DNA of 64,000 nucleotides. It comes from Actinomycetes bacterium. Lineage in GTDB: Bacteria; Actinomycetota; Acidimicrobiia; Acidimicrobiales; Ilumatobacteraceae. The stretch covers positions 1 to 64,000 of the forward strand of contig JANXUF010000033.1 in assembly GCA_025356335.1 (NCBI GenBank), read 5' to 3'. A program made the position numbers and the translations under genes. This document shows positions 19,578-29,595 of the stretch, piece after piece; the stretch's first letter is position 1; each line of letters opens with the position of its first letter. The notes beneath the pieces are model-generated. The model was not told the origin of the DNA. It searched no databases and was given only the letters and a program-made list of their open reading frames with translations.

Positions 19578-20163
19578 GCGTGGTCGCCCGCGCAGCGCCG
19601 AGGCGGACGTGGCGATCGCCGAAGCGACGCTCGACCTGCTGATCGAGCACGGCTATGAAGGCACCTCGATGCAGGCCATCGCTCATCGCGCCGGAGTCTC
19701 GACAGCGACGTTGTATCGCCGCTGGCAGAACAAGATCGAACTCGTCCTCCACGTCGTACACGTGCAGACCGACATCACGATGGACATCGACTGCGGTTCG
19801 CTCTACGACGACCTGATGCATATCGCCAAGCGTGCCCAGCAACTGTTCAACGGCAGGCTCGGCAAAGTACTGCGGGCAGTCATCGGCGAAGCGCAGCGCA
19901 ACGAGGAACTCGGCACACTGCTCGCCGACCAATCCGGCGACAACAAGAAGCACGAACTCAACGACGTCGTCGCCAGGGCCGTCGCCCGCGGCGAAATACC
20001 GCCACCCGAGAATGTCGACGTGTTCTGCAACATGCTGATCGGTGCGACGATGGCCCGACTACTGGTCACCGGTGAACCGCTCGACGACGCCTTTTTCGAG
20101 GCGCTGACGCGCTACTGCGTCACCGCCCTCGGCGGAACCTCGCCTGCTCGGTCACCGGCCTGA
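19558..20163 (+). CDS. TetR family transcriptional regulator
   Basis: RPRSAEADVAIAEATLDLLIEHGYEGTSMQAIAHRAGVSTATLYRRWQNKIEL; start may be 19549. Confidence 0.9.
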   Translation: MNATILPRGRPRSAEADVAIAEATLDLLIEHGYEGTSMQAIAHRAGVSTATLYRRWQNKIELVLHVVHVQTDITMDIDCGSLYDDLMHIAKRAQQLFNGRLGKVLRAVIGEAQRNEELGTLLADQSGDNKKHELNDVVARAVARGEIPPPENVDVFCNMLIGATMARLLVTGEPLDDAFFEALTRYCVTALGGTSPARSPA

Positions 20164-20175
20164 CTGCGCCGAGGG

Positions 20176-21381
20176 TCAGAGGCCTGACTTCTCCAACACG
20201 TGGATACCGCAGGCACTGCCGAGTCCGATGACGTGGGCGAGGCCGACCTTGGCACCTTCGATCTGGCGCTGTCCGGCCTCGCCACGTAGGTGGTGGCAGA
20301 CCTCCCAGATGTTGGCGATACCGGTCGCCGCGATCGGGTGGCCCTTCGACTCGAGACCACCGGACACGTTGACCGGCGTCTTGCCGGTACGCCACGTCGC
20401 ACCGGAGTTGAAGAAGTCGACGGCGCCACCTTCTTCGCACAGCCCGAGGTTGTCGTAGTGCACGAGTTCGGCGGTCGCGAAACAGTCGTGCAGTTCGACG
20501 AGGTCGAGGTCGTCCGGACCGATGCCTGCAGCCTCATAGGCGATTTTGGCTGCGTTCTTCGTCAACGTGTTGACGTCTGGCAGTACCTGGCACGATTCCT
20601 GCCACGGGTCGCTCGTCAACACCGATGCCGAGACCTTGATCGCCCTGCGCTGCTGCTCCAGTGACAGCGTCTTCAACTTGGCGTCGGAGACGACGACCGC
20701 AGCCGCAGCGCCATCGCAGTTGGCGGAGCACATCGGGCGGGTGTTCGGGTAGGCGATCATCACGTCGCCCATGATCTGTTCGAGGCTCATCGCTTTGCTG
20801 TACGCCGCAAGCGGGTTGAGTGTCGAGTGCGAATGGTTCTTCTCGGAGATCCTGGCGAACAACTCGAAGGTGGCTCCACCGTACTTGTGGCCGTACTCCA
20901 TCCCGATCTGGGCGAACGTCCCGGGCATCGCATCGGTGCCGATGCGGCCATCGGTCGGCGCAACGGCGCCGAATCGCCCGGACGGCTCCCACGAAGCACC
21001 CTGAGTCTTCGCTTTGCCGCCGCCGCCGAGCAGTCCGGCACCGGAGAGCTTTTCGACGCCGACGGCCAGGCCGTAGTCGACCTCCCCGGCTTTCACCGCC
21101 ATGATCGCCGTGCGCAGTGCCGTCGCCCCGGTGGCGCAGGCGTTGGAGACGTTGTACACCGGGATGCCGGTCTGGCCGATCTGCTTCTGGATCTGCTGAC
21201 CGATTCCGCCGGAACCCATCAGGTTCCCGGCAGCCAGCACACCGATGTCACGCATCGAAACGCCGGCATCCTTCAACGCCGCGCGAGCGGCCTCCGAAGC
21301 GAGATCGACGACGTCCTTGCCGGCATGCTTCCCGAACTTCGTCATCGTGATCCCAAGTATCCAAACCGGGTCAGTATTCAT
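20176..21381 (-). CDS. Thiolase family protein (acetyl-CoA acetyltransferase / lipid-transfer-like)
   Basis: VYNVSNACATGATALRTAIMAV, DLVELHDCFATAELVHYDNLGLC, NVSGGLESKGHPIAATGIA. Confidence 0.93.
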   Translation of the reverse strand: MNTDPVWILGITMTKFGKHAGKDVVDLASEAARAALKDAGVSMRDIGVLAAGNLMGSGGIGQQIQKQIGQTGIPVYNVSNACATGATALRTAIMAVKAGEVDYGLAVGVEKLSGAGLLGGGGKAKTQGASWEPSGRFGAVAPTDGRIGTDAMPGTFAQIGMEYGHKYGGATFELFARISEKNHSHSTLNPLAAYSKAMSLEQIMGDVMIAYPNTRPMCSANCDGAAAAVVVSDAKLKTLSLEQQRRAIKVSASVLTSDPWQESCQVLPDVNTLTKNAAKIAYEAAGIGPDDLDLVELHDCFATAELVHYDNLGLCEEGGAVDFFNSGATWRTGKTPVNVSGGLESKGHPIAATGIANIWEVCHHLRGEAGQRQIEGAKVGLAHVIGLGSACGIHVLEKSGL

Positions 21382-21446
21382 CAGTGGTCGTCCTTGTCAT
21401 TTGCTGGGCGTTCGTCATCATCGAGGCGGGTGTCGCAGCCCGCACG

Positions 21447-21848
21447 TCAGTTCGCAGAAATTGGTTCGTAGCCGAAACCGATGGCCTCGGTTCCGTTCTC
21501 GTCGGTGCCGATCGAGTACGTCGCCAAGCGCACCTTCATCCCCAACGAGACGTGCTCAGGGCTCGCTTCGACATTGATGACGTTGGTGCGCACGCTCGTG
21601 CCATCGCAATCGACGACGCCCGAAACGAACGGCACCGGGACGCCTGGCGCCGCGAAGGTGACGATCGTGAACGTCGTCAACTCGCCCTCTGTCGCCACCG
21701 ACACGGTCTTGAACACATCCTCGAAACAGCTCGCACAGGCGTTGCGGCGATCGAAGTATCGGGCACCGCAGTTGACACACTCGTGCGCCTGCAGGTGCGG
21801 AGCATCGCCGAGCACCAGATAATCGACGAGAGGAACTTGATTGGCCAT
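21447..21848 (-). CDS. Zn-ribbon OB-fold protein (DUF35-like), thiolase partner
   Basis: HECVNCGARYFDRRNACASC zinc ribbon, then OB-fold. Confidence 0.88.
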   Translation of the reverse strand: MANQVPLVDYLVLGDAPHLQAHECVNCGARYFDRRNACASCFEDVFKTVSVATEGELTTFTIVTFAAPGVPVPFVSGVVDCDGTSVRTNVINVEASPEHVSLGMKVRLATYSIGTDENGTEAIGFGYEPISAN

Positions 21849-22004
21849 TCCGCCAATGTAGTGACCACGCAAATCCAACGTTCCATCGGAGCGAACCGGC
21901 TGCGTCCAGCTGACTTCACGGCCGCAGGTCGGCGCGGACGCCGGCGATGAATCTCAGGATGTTCTCAGGGTCTGCGCATCTGCCGCCGATTCAGCTCTGC
22001 TTGA

Positions 22005-22709
22005 ATGCAGGCTGTGAGTGACGAAGCAACCAGAGTGCTCGTCGTCGACGACGAGCCATCCATCCGCGAGCTCGTCTCGACCGTGCTGCGTTACGAGGGC
22101 TTCGAAATCGCCTCCGCCGCCAACGGCCATGAGGCGTTGCGCGAAGTCGAACGATTCAGGCCTCATCTCGTCGTGCTCGATGTGATGCTGCCGGACCTCG
22201 ACGGTTTCGAGGTGCAGCGCCGGCTGACAGAGTCAGGCCGTCGTATCCCGGTCGTCTTCCTCACTGCCAAGGACGCCGTCGAGGATCGCGTCCGTGGCCT
22301 GACCATCGGTGGCGACGACTACCTGACCAAGCCGTTCAGTCTCGAAGAACTCGTCGCTCGCATCCGCGCCGTACTGCGCCGCTCGCACGAGACGACCCGA
22401 TCCGGACAACTCGTGCTCGACGACCTGGCGCTCGACGAGGAGACCTACGAAGTCCATCGCGGCGACGAACTGATCGAATTGACGCCGACCGAGTTCAAGC
22501 TGCTGCGCTATTTCATGCGCAACCCGCGGCGTGTCCTCTCGAAGGCGCAGATCCTCGACCACGTGTGGGAATACGACTTCGGTGGCGACGGCAACATCGT
22601 CGAGACGTATGTGTCGTACCTCCGTCGCAAGGTGGACGCCGGCCGCGCGCCGCTCATCCACACGGTTCGTGGTGTCGGCTACACCATGAAACCGACTGTA
22701 CGCGTCTGA
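22005..22709 (+). CDS. OmpR/PhoB-family response regulator
   Basis: VLVVDDEPSIRELVSTVLRYEGFE, VVLDVMLPDLDGFEV, winged helix LTPTEFKLLRYFMRNPRRVLSKAQILDHVW. Confidence 0.96.
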   Translation: MQAVSDEATRVLVVDDEPSIRELVSTVLRYEGFEIASAANGHEALREVERFRPHLVVLDVMLPDLDGFEVQRRLTESGRRIPVVFLTAKDAVEDRVRGLTIGGDDYLTKPFSLEELVARIRAVLRRSHETTRSGQLVLDDLALDEETYEVHRGDELIELTPTEFKLLRYFMRNPRRVLSKAQILDHVWEYDFGGDGNIVETYVSYLRRKVDAGRAPLIHTVRGVGYTMKPTVRV

Positions 22710-22743
22710 ATTTCATGGACCTCGTGGAGCCGGGGGCCACCTG

Positions 22744-24285
22744 ATGTCGCTGCGCAATCGCCTCACGCTGCTGACGATCGGCGCATTCACCCTTGGACTC
22801 ATCGTGCTCGGGATGGTCGTACCGCGCCTCGTGCGTGGCTTTCTGACAGAACGTCTCGATCAGGATCTGGTGACCTCGGAGGCCCGCGCCACGCGATCGC
22901 TGGATGGGCTGATTCGCACGACGCTGCCATCGACGTCAGGCGTGCGGGTCGGAACATTGAATGGCGACGCCTACTTCGAACTTCGCGACGCAGCAGGCAA
23001 CGTCGTGGCGATGATGAGTCCCGAGCTCAGCCCTCCGAAGTTCGCCATGGACTTCACGAACGCTCAGCTGAGCCACGCCTTCACCGTCAATTCGATCGAC
23101 GGCAAATCTCAGTGGCGCGTTCTTGCGTTTGTCCCACCCGGCAACGAGCAGACGACAGCAAACGGGTTTCTGCTGACCGCCCTTCCGACGACGAGCGTCG
23201 ACCAAACGGTGACGGAGACGGTCAAGGCGGTCACGTTTGCGGCGATAGCAATTCTCGTGGCCCTCGGATGGCTGACGTACATCCTCGTCGGTATCGGGCT
23301 TCGGCCGTTGCGCAAGATGCAGCAATCGGCCGCCGGCATCTCGTCTGCAGGTGATCTGCATCAGCGCGTCGAGCAGCCATCCGACAAGACAGAACTCGGC
23401 CAACTCGGCGCCACGCTGAATGGCATGCTCGGCCGTTTGGAGACGAGTTTCGAAGAGCAGCAGCAGAATCAGGCACGCCTGCGCCGCTTCGTCTCCGACG
23501 CCTCACACGAGTTGCGAACGCCGCTGACCTCGATCCGCGGGTATGCAGAATTGCACCGGCGCGGGTACAAGGATCCGGTGCAGGTCGATCGTTCGATGGA
23601 CCGCATCGAGCAGGAATCCTCGCGCATGAGTCGCCTGGTCGAAGACCTCCTCGCCCTCGCACGCGCTGACGAGAAGCGGGCGGCACAGCAGAAGCCGGTG
23701 CGGCTCGACGAGGTGGTTGCCGGTCTCGTCGAGGACTTCCGCGTGGTGCACACCGACCGCCGGACGAACACCACACTCACCAACGCAACCGTGATCGGTG
23801 ATCAGGCGCTCATCACCCAATCGGTCGCCAACGTGCTGGCAAATGCCGGCATCCACACTCCGCCGGAAACGCCGATCGACATCACGTTGACGGCGGACTC
23901 GTCGAGTGCGGTGTTGACGATTGCGGACCACGGTGTCGGCATCTCACCCGAGGACGCACCCCACGTGTTCGACCGCTTCTATCGCAGCGACGTCTCGCGA
24001 AACCGTGAGTCTGGCGGCAGTGGACTCGGATTGTCGATCACGGCTGCAATCATTGCGGCGCACGGCGGGACGATCACCACATCTCCGACGGCCGGCGGCG
24101 GGGCGACGTTCACGATCTCGCTGCCGTTGGCGCTGCTGACCGAAGCGACGCCAGCCGTTGTGATTGAACCCCTCGAAGCGCCCGCCCCACCCGCTGACAT
24201 CCCGGCCGACAACCGCGCCGACCGGGATACAGCCGCATCGGAACCCACCACTGTCCCAGTCGAGCCAGTTGCACCGATACCGTGA
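22744..24285 (+). CDS. Sensor histidine kinase
   Basis: HAMP-like region, FVSDASHELRTPLTSIRGYAEL H-box, DHGVGISPEDAPHVFDRFYRSD, GGSGLGLSITAAIIAAHGG. Confidence 0.96.
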   Translation: MSLRNRLTLLTIGAFTLGLIVLGMVVPRLVRGFLTERLDQDLVTSEARATRSLDGLIRTTLPSTSGVRVGTLNGDAYFELRDAAGNVVAMMSPELSPPKFAMDFTNAQLSHAFTVNSIDGKSQWRVLAFVPPGNEQTTANGFLLTALPTTSVDQTVTETVKAVTFAAIAILVALGWLTYILVGIGLRPLRKMQQSAAGISSAGDLHQRVEQPSDKTELGQLGATLNGMLGRLETSFEEQQQNQARLRRFVSDASHELRTPLTSIRGYAELHRRGYKDPVQVDRSMDRIEQESSRMSRLVEDLLALARADEKRAAQQKPVRLDEVVAGLVEDFRVVHTDRRTNTTLTNATVIGDQALITQSVANVLANAGIHTPPETPIDITLTADSSSAVLTIADHGVGISPEDAPHVFDRFYRSDVSRNRESGGSGLGLSITAAIIAAHGGTITTSPTAGGGATFTISLPLALLTEATPAVVIEPLEAPAPPADIPADNRADRDTAASEPTTVPVEPVAPIP

Positions 24286-24749
24286 CCATCGTGAACGAGA
24301 CGACCAACGCCCCGGGTCCCGCTGCGATCGACGGCTCGTCGGTCGGGAAGGTAAGGCTCGTCTGCTTCATCGTCGACACCTGCTTCGTGGTCTTCTTCGT
24401 CGCCCTCGGCCGCGATGCCCATAGCGAGGGATCGGCGATCGGCGGAACGTTGACGGTTGCCGCCCCGTTCCTGATTGCCCTTGCCGTCTCGTGGGTCGTG
24501 GTGTTGGCGACGGTGCAACGGACGCCGACTGCCAAGCGGCTCGTGCCGACTGCCGTCGAGTTCGGGCTTCCCGTGTGGATCGGCACGCTGGCGATCGGCA
24601 TGCTGCTCCGTCACACCGCCTTCGACAAGGGGACGGCGTTCTCGTTCGTCGTCGTCGCCTTCCTGTTCCTGGCGTTCTTCCTCATCGGGTGGCGTGCTGC
24701 ATGGAACTGGTATCAGCGACGCAAGGCAGTCCGGCTCGATCCGAGCTGA
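24282..24749 (+). CDS. DUF3054 family membrane protein
   Basis: GTG start overlapping the kinase stop; VCFIVDTCFVVFFVALGRDAHSEG, four TM segments. Confidence 0.8.
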   Translation: MTIVNETTNAPGPAAIDGSSVGKVRLVCFIVDTCFVVFFVALGRDAHSEGSAIGGTLTVAAPFLIALAVSWVVVLATVQRTPTAKRLVPTAVEFGLPVWIGTLAIGMLLRHTAFDKGTAFSFVVVAFLFLAFFLIGWRAAWNWYQRRKAVRLDPS

Positions 24750-24805
24750 GTCCGGTCGGGCCGCATTCGGCGGGACGTCCGAGTTTTCTCGGTACCGTCG
24801 TCGCC

Positions 24806-26017
24806 ATGCCGTCAGCGTTCCTGCATCCCTTCGCCAAACCAGCCCGCGAGTCGTTCATCAAGATCGTTCGCGGCGACGGCGCGTTCGTCTACGACGCGGA
24901 CGGTCGGGAGTACGTCGATGGCATGGCGAGCCTGTGGTACTGCGCAGTCGGGCACGGCCGCGCGGAGATCGCCGAGGCCATCGCCAAACAGGCGATGACA
25001 CTCGCCGCCTACTCGACGTTCGATCCGTTCACCAACGAACCGGTCGAAGCGCTGGCGGAGCGGCTCGTCGGCATCTCACCGATTCCCGGCGCCAGGGTAT
25101 TCTTCACCGGCTCGGGATCGGAATCGGTCGACACGGCGATGAAGCTCTCGCGCCTCGCCCATGTGCTGAACGGTCAGCCGCAGCGGACACTGATCATCAG
25201 CAGGGTTCGCGGCTACCACGGCACCGCGTACGGCGGCACCAGCGCGCAGGGCATCGCTCCGAACCGCGAGAACTTCGGCCCGCTGGTCTCCGATGTCGTG
25301 CAGGTCCCTGCAGACGATGTCGAGGCGCTGGCGTCGTTGATGGCCTCCCGTTCGAACGAGATCGCTGCCGTTCTGACCGAGCCGCTGCAAGGTGCCGCCG
25401 GTGTCTTCCCGCCGCACGACGGCTATCTGGAGAGCTTGCGGCGCCTGTGCGACCAGCACGGAGCGCACCTGATCTTCGACGAAGTGATCACCGGGTTCGG
25501 ACGACTCGGCTCGTGGTTCGCCGCCAACCACTACGGCGTCACACCGGACCTCGTGACCTTCGCAAAAGCGGTCACCTCCGGCTACCAGCCGCTCGGCGGC
25601 GTGTTCGTCGGCCCGGCGATCCGCGGCCCGCTCGAGGCCAACCCGGACTACATCCTGCGCACCGGATTCACGTACTCGGGCCACCCGACGGCGTGCGCAG
25701 CAGCGATGGCCAACCTCGACATCTTCGAACGAGAGCAGTTGATCGATCGGGTGCCGCACCTCGGCGATCGACTCGCCGACGGGCTCCGCTCGCTGGCCAA
25801 GGACGGTCAGATCGATCACGTCCGTGGCGAAGGTGCGGTCTGGGCGATCGGCCTGCGCCCGGACCAGGACGCGCTGGCGATCCGCGACCGCATGCTCGTC
25901 AACGGCGTGATCGTACGGGCGACGTCCGCCGACACGAACACGTTCTGCCCGCCACTCGTCGCCACCGACGCGCAGATCGACCGCATCGTCGACGCCGTCG
26001 ACGAAGCAACCCGCTGA
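24806..26017 (+). CDS. Class-III pyridoxal-phosphate aminotransferase
   Basis: VYDADGREYVDGMASLWYCAVGHG, LIFDEVITGFGRLGSWFAANHYGVTPDLVTFAKAVTSGYQPLGG. Confidence 0.95.
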   Translation: MPSAFLHPFAKPARESFIKIVRGDGAFVYDADGREYVDGMASLWYCAVGHGRAEIAEAIAKQAMTLAAYSTFDPFTNEPVEALAERLVGISPIPGARVFFTGSGSESVDTAMKLSRLAHVLNGQPQRTLIISRVRGYHGTAYGGTSAQGIAPNRENFGPLVSDVVQVPADDVEALASLMASRSNEIAAVLTEPLQGAAGVFPPHDGYLESLRRLCDQHGAHLIFDEVITGFGRLGSWFAANHYGVTPDLVTFAKAVTSGYQPLGGVFVGPAIRGPLEANPDYILRTGFTYSGHPTACAAAMANLDIFEREQLIDRVPHLGDRLADGLRSLAKDGQIDHVRGEGAVWAIGLRPDQDALAIRDRMLVNGVIVRATSADTNTFCPPLVATDAQIDRIVDAVDEATR

Positions 26018-26023
26018 GACCTC

Positions 26024-26074
26024 GCCGCACATCGCGCGCTGCCGCACATCGCGCGCTGCCGCACATCGCGCGCT
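26024..26074. repeat. 17-bp x3 perfect tandem repeat GCCGCACATCGCGCGCT
   Basis: Three exact copies just after the aminotransferase stop. Confidence 0.95.
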
Positions 26075-26250
26075 GCCGCGCACCGTCGACTCAAACCTCA
26101 CCCGGACGTCCGGTCACCGCAGTTGTTCGATGCACGCGCTCGGAGCAGGAGCCTCAGCCGGTCGACGCTCCTGACCGTGCGCTGCCGTTCGTGGCCGAGC
26201 ACTGGTGCAGTCCTCTTCCGGGGATATCTACTTCCCCGTGTTGCGAAGCA

Positions 26251-26547
26251 TCAACGGGAGAGAACCGCGGCGACGGTCACCACTGCGGCGATGCCAACGA
26301 GGAGTGCCAGCCTGAATCCGAGCGTCAATCGAGTACGAGTATGTCGAGCGCTGCCTGCCGCCTTACCGCTGAGAAAGCGCAGGCGGTCGACGCTCCCCTC
26401 GAATGTGAAACCGCTCGACTTCGGAGCCGACTCCCAGGCGGTCAGCTCCCTGTCTCGTCGCCCCTTCGGCTCAGCCACTCGTCGGTCCAGCTCGTTGCCC
26501 CGTATCGACCCGAGAGCGATAGCTCTCGACCTTGTCGTGGCTCGCAC
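26251..26547 (-). CDS. Possible small membrane protein (about 75-98 aa)
   Basis: C-terminal TM LGFRLALLVGIAAVVTVAAVLSR; TTGACT-N17-GAGAAT promoter-like sequence at 26550-26578 on the minus strand. Start uncertain. Confidence 0.35.
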   Translation of the reverse strand: MRATTRSRAIALGSIRGNELDRRVAEPKGRRDRELTAWESAPKSSGFTFEGSVDRLRFLSGKAAGSARHTRTRLTLGFRLALLVGIAAVVTVAAVLSR

Positions 26548-26657
26548 CGATTCTCGCCTTCAGAGTGACGAAAGTCAACATGCGATTGTGAACACCCGAG
26601 TGCGTTGCCACTGTCGCTCCTCCCTCGGCGTTTTTCACAGACCGCGATGATGTGGGC

Positions 26658-27290
26658 TCAGCGAACGAACCCCCTGGTCAATTTCGCGGGGGCGGGGGGC
26701 GGGGGGCGGAGGGGCGGAGGGGCGGCGTGCCAGGCGTGGACGAGTGCACGTGAGCCGTTCGACAACAGCAACTCGAACGCTCGGTCACGTTCGGCGTCGC
26801 CATCGAAACCCCCGTCGTCGAGCCACGCGCAGATACCGTCGTAGTGATACGCCGTCACGGTGCGAACGGCCCAACGGCGTAGTGCCGGCTCGGAGATCGG
26901 TGGCTGCAACAGTGCATCGGCGTATCCTTCGACGCCTGCGTGAAAGGCTGATGCATACTCGCGGAACATCGGCTCGTGCGCAGCGTGCCGCCACAGCAGA
27001 CGAAAGGCGTCCGGTTGACGCCTGGCGACGCCGAGCAACAGGTGGCTGACGCCGCCGTGGGCGGCGAGTTCGGATTGCCTGTCGACGAAGCAGTCGGCGA
27101 GATCGTCGAGCACCGTGTCGAGGACCGCCCGGTACAGCTGTTCCTTCGATTCGAAGATGCGGTAGACGATCAGTCGGGTGACGCCGGCCTGCTTGGCGAC
27201 GTCGTCCATCGACGTGCCGTCGAATCCGGCACGCAGAAAGGCAGCGGCACCCGCAGCGATGATCTGCACCCGGCGTTCGGCCCGCGGCAT
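26658..27290 (-). CDS. TetR family transcriptional regulator
   Basis: IIAAGAAAFLRAGFDGTSMDDVAKQAGVTRLIVYRIFESKEQLYRAVL. Confidence 0.9.
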   Translation of the reverse strand: MPRAERRVQIIAAGAAAFLRAGFDGTSMDDVAKQAGVTRLIVYRIFESKEQLYRAVLDTVLDDLADCFVDRQSELAAHGGVSHLLLGVARRQPDAFRLLWRHAAHEPMFREYASAFHAGVEGYADALLQPPISEPALRRWAVRTVTAYHYDGICAWLDDGGFDGDAERDRAFELLLSNGSRALVHAWHAAPPPLRPPPPAPAKLTRGFVR

Positions 27291-27331
27291 GCGCAGGCGC
27301 TCGCCGGTGACACGTCCACTGATCGTTCCAC

Positions 27332-27359
27332 TTGACAGATGTATACACAGGTGTTTACA
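27332..27359 (+). promoter_or_regulatory. TTGACA -35 (27332-27337) overlapped downstream by TGTATACAC-AG-GTGTTTACA palindrome (27340-27359)
   Basis: 9-bp arms with one mismatch between divergent tetR and SDR genes. Confidence 0.7.
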
Positions 27360-27447
27360 TCAGATCCAGGGAATGCGCAAGCGGACGGCGACCACCGGGT
27401 TGATCGCCGAATGGCGGCCGTCGTGAACAGGAAGCAGGACATACCGG

Positions 27448-28272
27448 ATGAGTGATCGACTCCCCTTCGCCGGCCGCCATGCCATCGTCACCGGAGGCGC
27501 TTCCGGCATCGGTGCGGGGATCGCCCGGCGTCTCATCGCCGAGGGTGCCTCGGTCGTCGTCGCCGACGTCAACGACAAGGCAGGTGAGTTCTTCGCCGAA
27601 CAGGTCGGTGCGCAGTACGCCCACCTCGACGTCGCCGATTCTGCCCAGTGGACCGATGTCGTCAACGGCTTCGGCCCGTTCGATCTCGCCTTCCTCAACG
27701 CCGGGATCACCACTCACCCCGGCATCGACCTCTCCGACATCGGACCCGTGCCGCTCGGCAACCTCGACGACGCCGACTATCGGCGCATCGTCGGCGTCAA
27801 CCTCGACGGAGTCGTCTTCGGAACACGCGCCCTCGTTCCGGCGATGTGTGCAGCGGGTGCCGGCGACATCGTCGTCACCGCCTCACTCGCCGGACTGGTC
27901 GGAACGCCGTTCGATCCGATGTACGGCACGACGAAACATGCAGTCGTCGGCTTCGTCAAATCGATGGCACCGTTGCTCGAACCATTCGGCGTGTGCATCA
28001 GTTCGATCAACCCTGGCTTCGTCGACACGCCGATTCTCGGTGATGACGGCGCAGCGAGGATCAGCGACCTCGGACTGCCACTGTTGCGACCCGCCGACCT
28101 CGGGACCGTCGCAGTGCAGGTGCTCACCGAGCGGATCCATGGTGCGCAATGGGTGCTGTGGGGCGAACCCCCAGCGACGACGTACACCTGGGCTGACCCG
28201 CTCGGCCATCTGCAGGCTCCCGTCGCCGATGGTCAGGAGCAGGTCGATGTGAGCGTCGGACGATCGTCGTGA
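27448..28272 (+). CDS. SDR family oxidoreductase
   Basis: HAIVTGGASGIGAGIARRLIAEGASVVVADVN, LAFLNAGIT, MYGTTKHAVVGFVKS. Confidence 0.93.
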   Translation: MSDRLPFAGRHAIVTGGASGIGAGIARRLIAEGASVVVADVNDKAGEFFAEQVGAQYAHLDVADSAQWTDVVNGFGPFDLAFLNAGITTHPGIDLSDIGPVPLGNLDDADYRRIVGVNLDGVVFGTRALVPAMCAAGAGDIVVTASLAGLVGTPFDPMYGTTKHAVVGFVKSMAPLLEPFGVCISSINPGFVDTPILGDDGAARISDLGLPLLRPADLGTVAVQVLTERIHGAQWVLWGEPPATTYTWADPLGHLQAPVADGQEQVDVSVGRSS

Positions 28273-29564
28273 CCGACATCGCCGCGTCCCCGGACGCAGT
28301 GTCTGCAACGGCTGCCGAGACGGCGTCGTCCGGCCCACTGTTCAACCCGTTCGACCCTGCCTTCCGGGCGAACCCGTATCCGTTCTACGACATCCTCCGA
28401 TCGACAGAGCCGGTGCACGTCAGCCCATTCGGATTCACCGTGTTGACGCGATACGACGATGTCAGCCGGACGTTGCGCGGCGGCGAATTCTCACGCGATG
28501 TGGAGGCGAACGCGACCGAACCATCGGACCCGATCCGCCAGGCGCGGCTCGAGACGCTACGCGAACGACGGGAACAGGGCACCGCTGCGAAGACGATCCT
28601 CAACCTCGATCCGCCCGACCACACCCGCCTCCGTCGACTCGTCAACCTGGCCTTCACGCCGCGCGCGATCGAACGCCTGCGCAGCCGCATCCAGTCGCTC
28701 GTCGACGCCATCCTCGACACAGCTGCAGAGCGCGGATCGATCGAACTGGTCGATGCCCTCGCCTTCCCCGTCCCGTTCCAGGTGATCTCCGATCTCCTCG
28801 ACCTGCCGACCGAACGCTCCGACGACATTCGCGACTGGTCGCAGGCCTTGACCGCTGCGCTCGAGCCGACGTCGTCCACCGAGACGCTGCACGACGCCGA
28901 GCGGGCGAGCAGGCTGATGGGCGCATACCTCGGCGAAGTCATCGAGGACCGCCGACAGCACCTCGGCGACGACGTTCTCTCCGCGTTGATCACCGTCGAA
29001 GAAGCCGGCGAGCGGATGAGCACCGCCGAATTGCTGTCGTTCGTCACCCTGCTGTACGTCGCCGGGCACGAGACGACGGTCAATCTGATCGGCAACGGCA
29101 CATTGGCGTTGCTGAACAACCGCGACGAACTCCGCCGCTGGCGTGACGACCCGACGATCGGATCGGCCGCCGTCGACGAATTGTTGCGGTTCGACGGTCC
29201 GGTTCAGCACACGGTTCGGGTACCGACCGAAACGGTGCGCTACGGCGATGTGACAGTGCAGTCCGGGTCGATGGTCATGACGATCCTCGGTGCTGCGAAT
29301 CACGATCCGTCGGTGTTCGAGAATCCTCACGCCCTGCGGCTCGACAGGCCGAACGCCGGTCGCCACGTCGCTCTGTCCGCCGGTATCCACTACTGCCTCG
29401 GTGCTTCATTGGCGAAGCTCGAAGCGGAGGTCGCCATCGGATCGTTGATCAAACGATTCGAGACGATCGAGATGACGGCGACGCCGACGTGGCGCGACCG
29501 GCTGACGATTCGAGGCGTGTCCAGCCTGCCGCTCGCGCTTGCTCCAGGTCGGCACTCTGCCTGA
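28269..29564 (+). CDS. Cytochrome P450
   Basis: I-helix LLYVAGHETTVNLIGNG, DELLRFDGPVQHTVRV, heme loop VALSAGIHYCLGASLAKLEAEVAI (variant of the FGxGxHxCxG consensus). Confidence 0.95.
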   Translation: MTDIAASPDAVSATAAETASSGPLFNPFDPAFRANPYPFYDILRSTEPVHVSPFGFTVLTRYDDVSRTLRGGEFSRDVEANATEPSDPIRQARLETLRERREQGTAAKTILNLDPPDHTRLRRLVNLAFTPRAIERLRSRIQSLVDAILDTAAERGSIELVDALAFPVPFQVISDLLDLPTERSDDIRDWSQALTAALEPTSSTETLHDAERASRLMGAYLGEVIEDRRQHLGDDVLSALITVEEAGERMSTAELLSFVTLLYVAGHETTVNLIGNGTLALLNNRDELRRWRDDPTIGSAAVDELLRFDGPVQHTVRVPTETVRYGDVTVQSGSMVMTILGAANHDPSVFENPHALRLDRPNAGRHVALSAGIHYCLGASLAKLEAEVAIGSLIKRFETIEMTATPTWRDRLTIRGVSSLPLALAPGRHSA

Positions 29565-29595
29565 CGAGGTGATGTGGCGTGCTACACCTGCTGAC

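Noticed and set aside
20176-21848. Thiolase plus Zn-ribbon protein as a novel system
   Set aside because: A well-known pairing of thiolase with DUF35/OB-fold partner; nothing unusual.
24475-26568. 697-aa plus-strand ORF
   Set aside because: Arg/Pro-rich frame-shifted shadow of the DUF3054 and aminotransferase genes.
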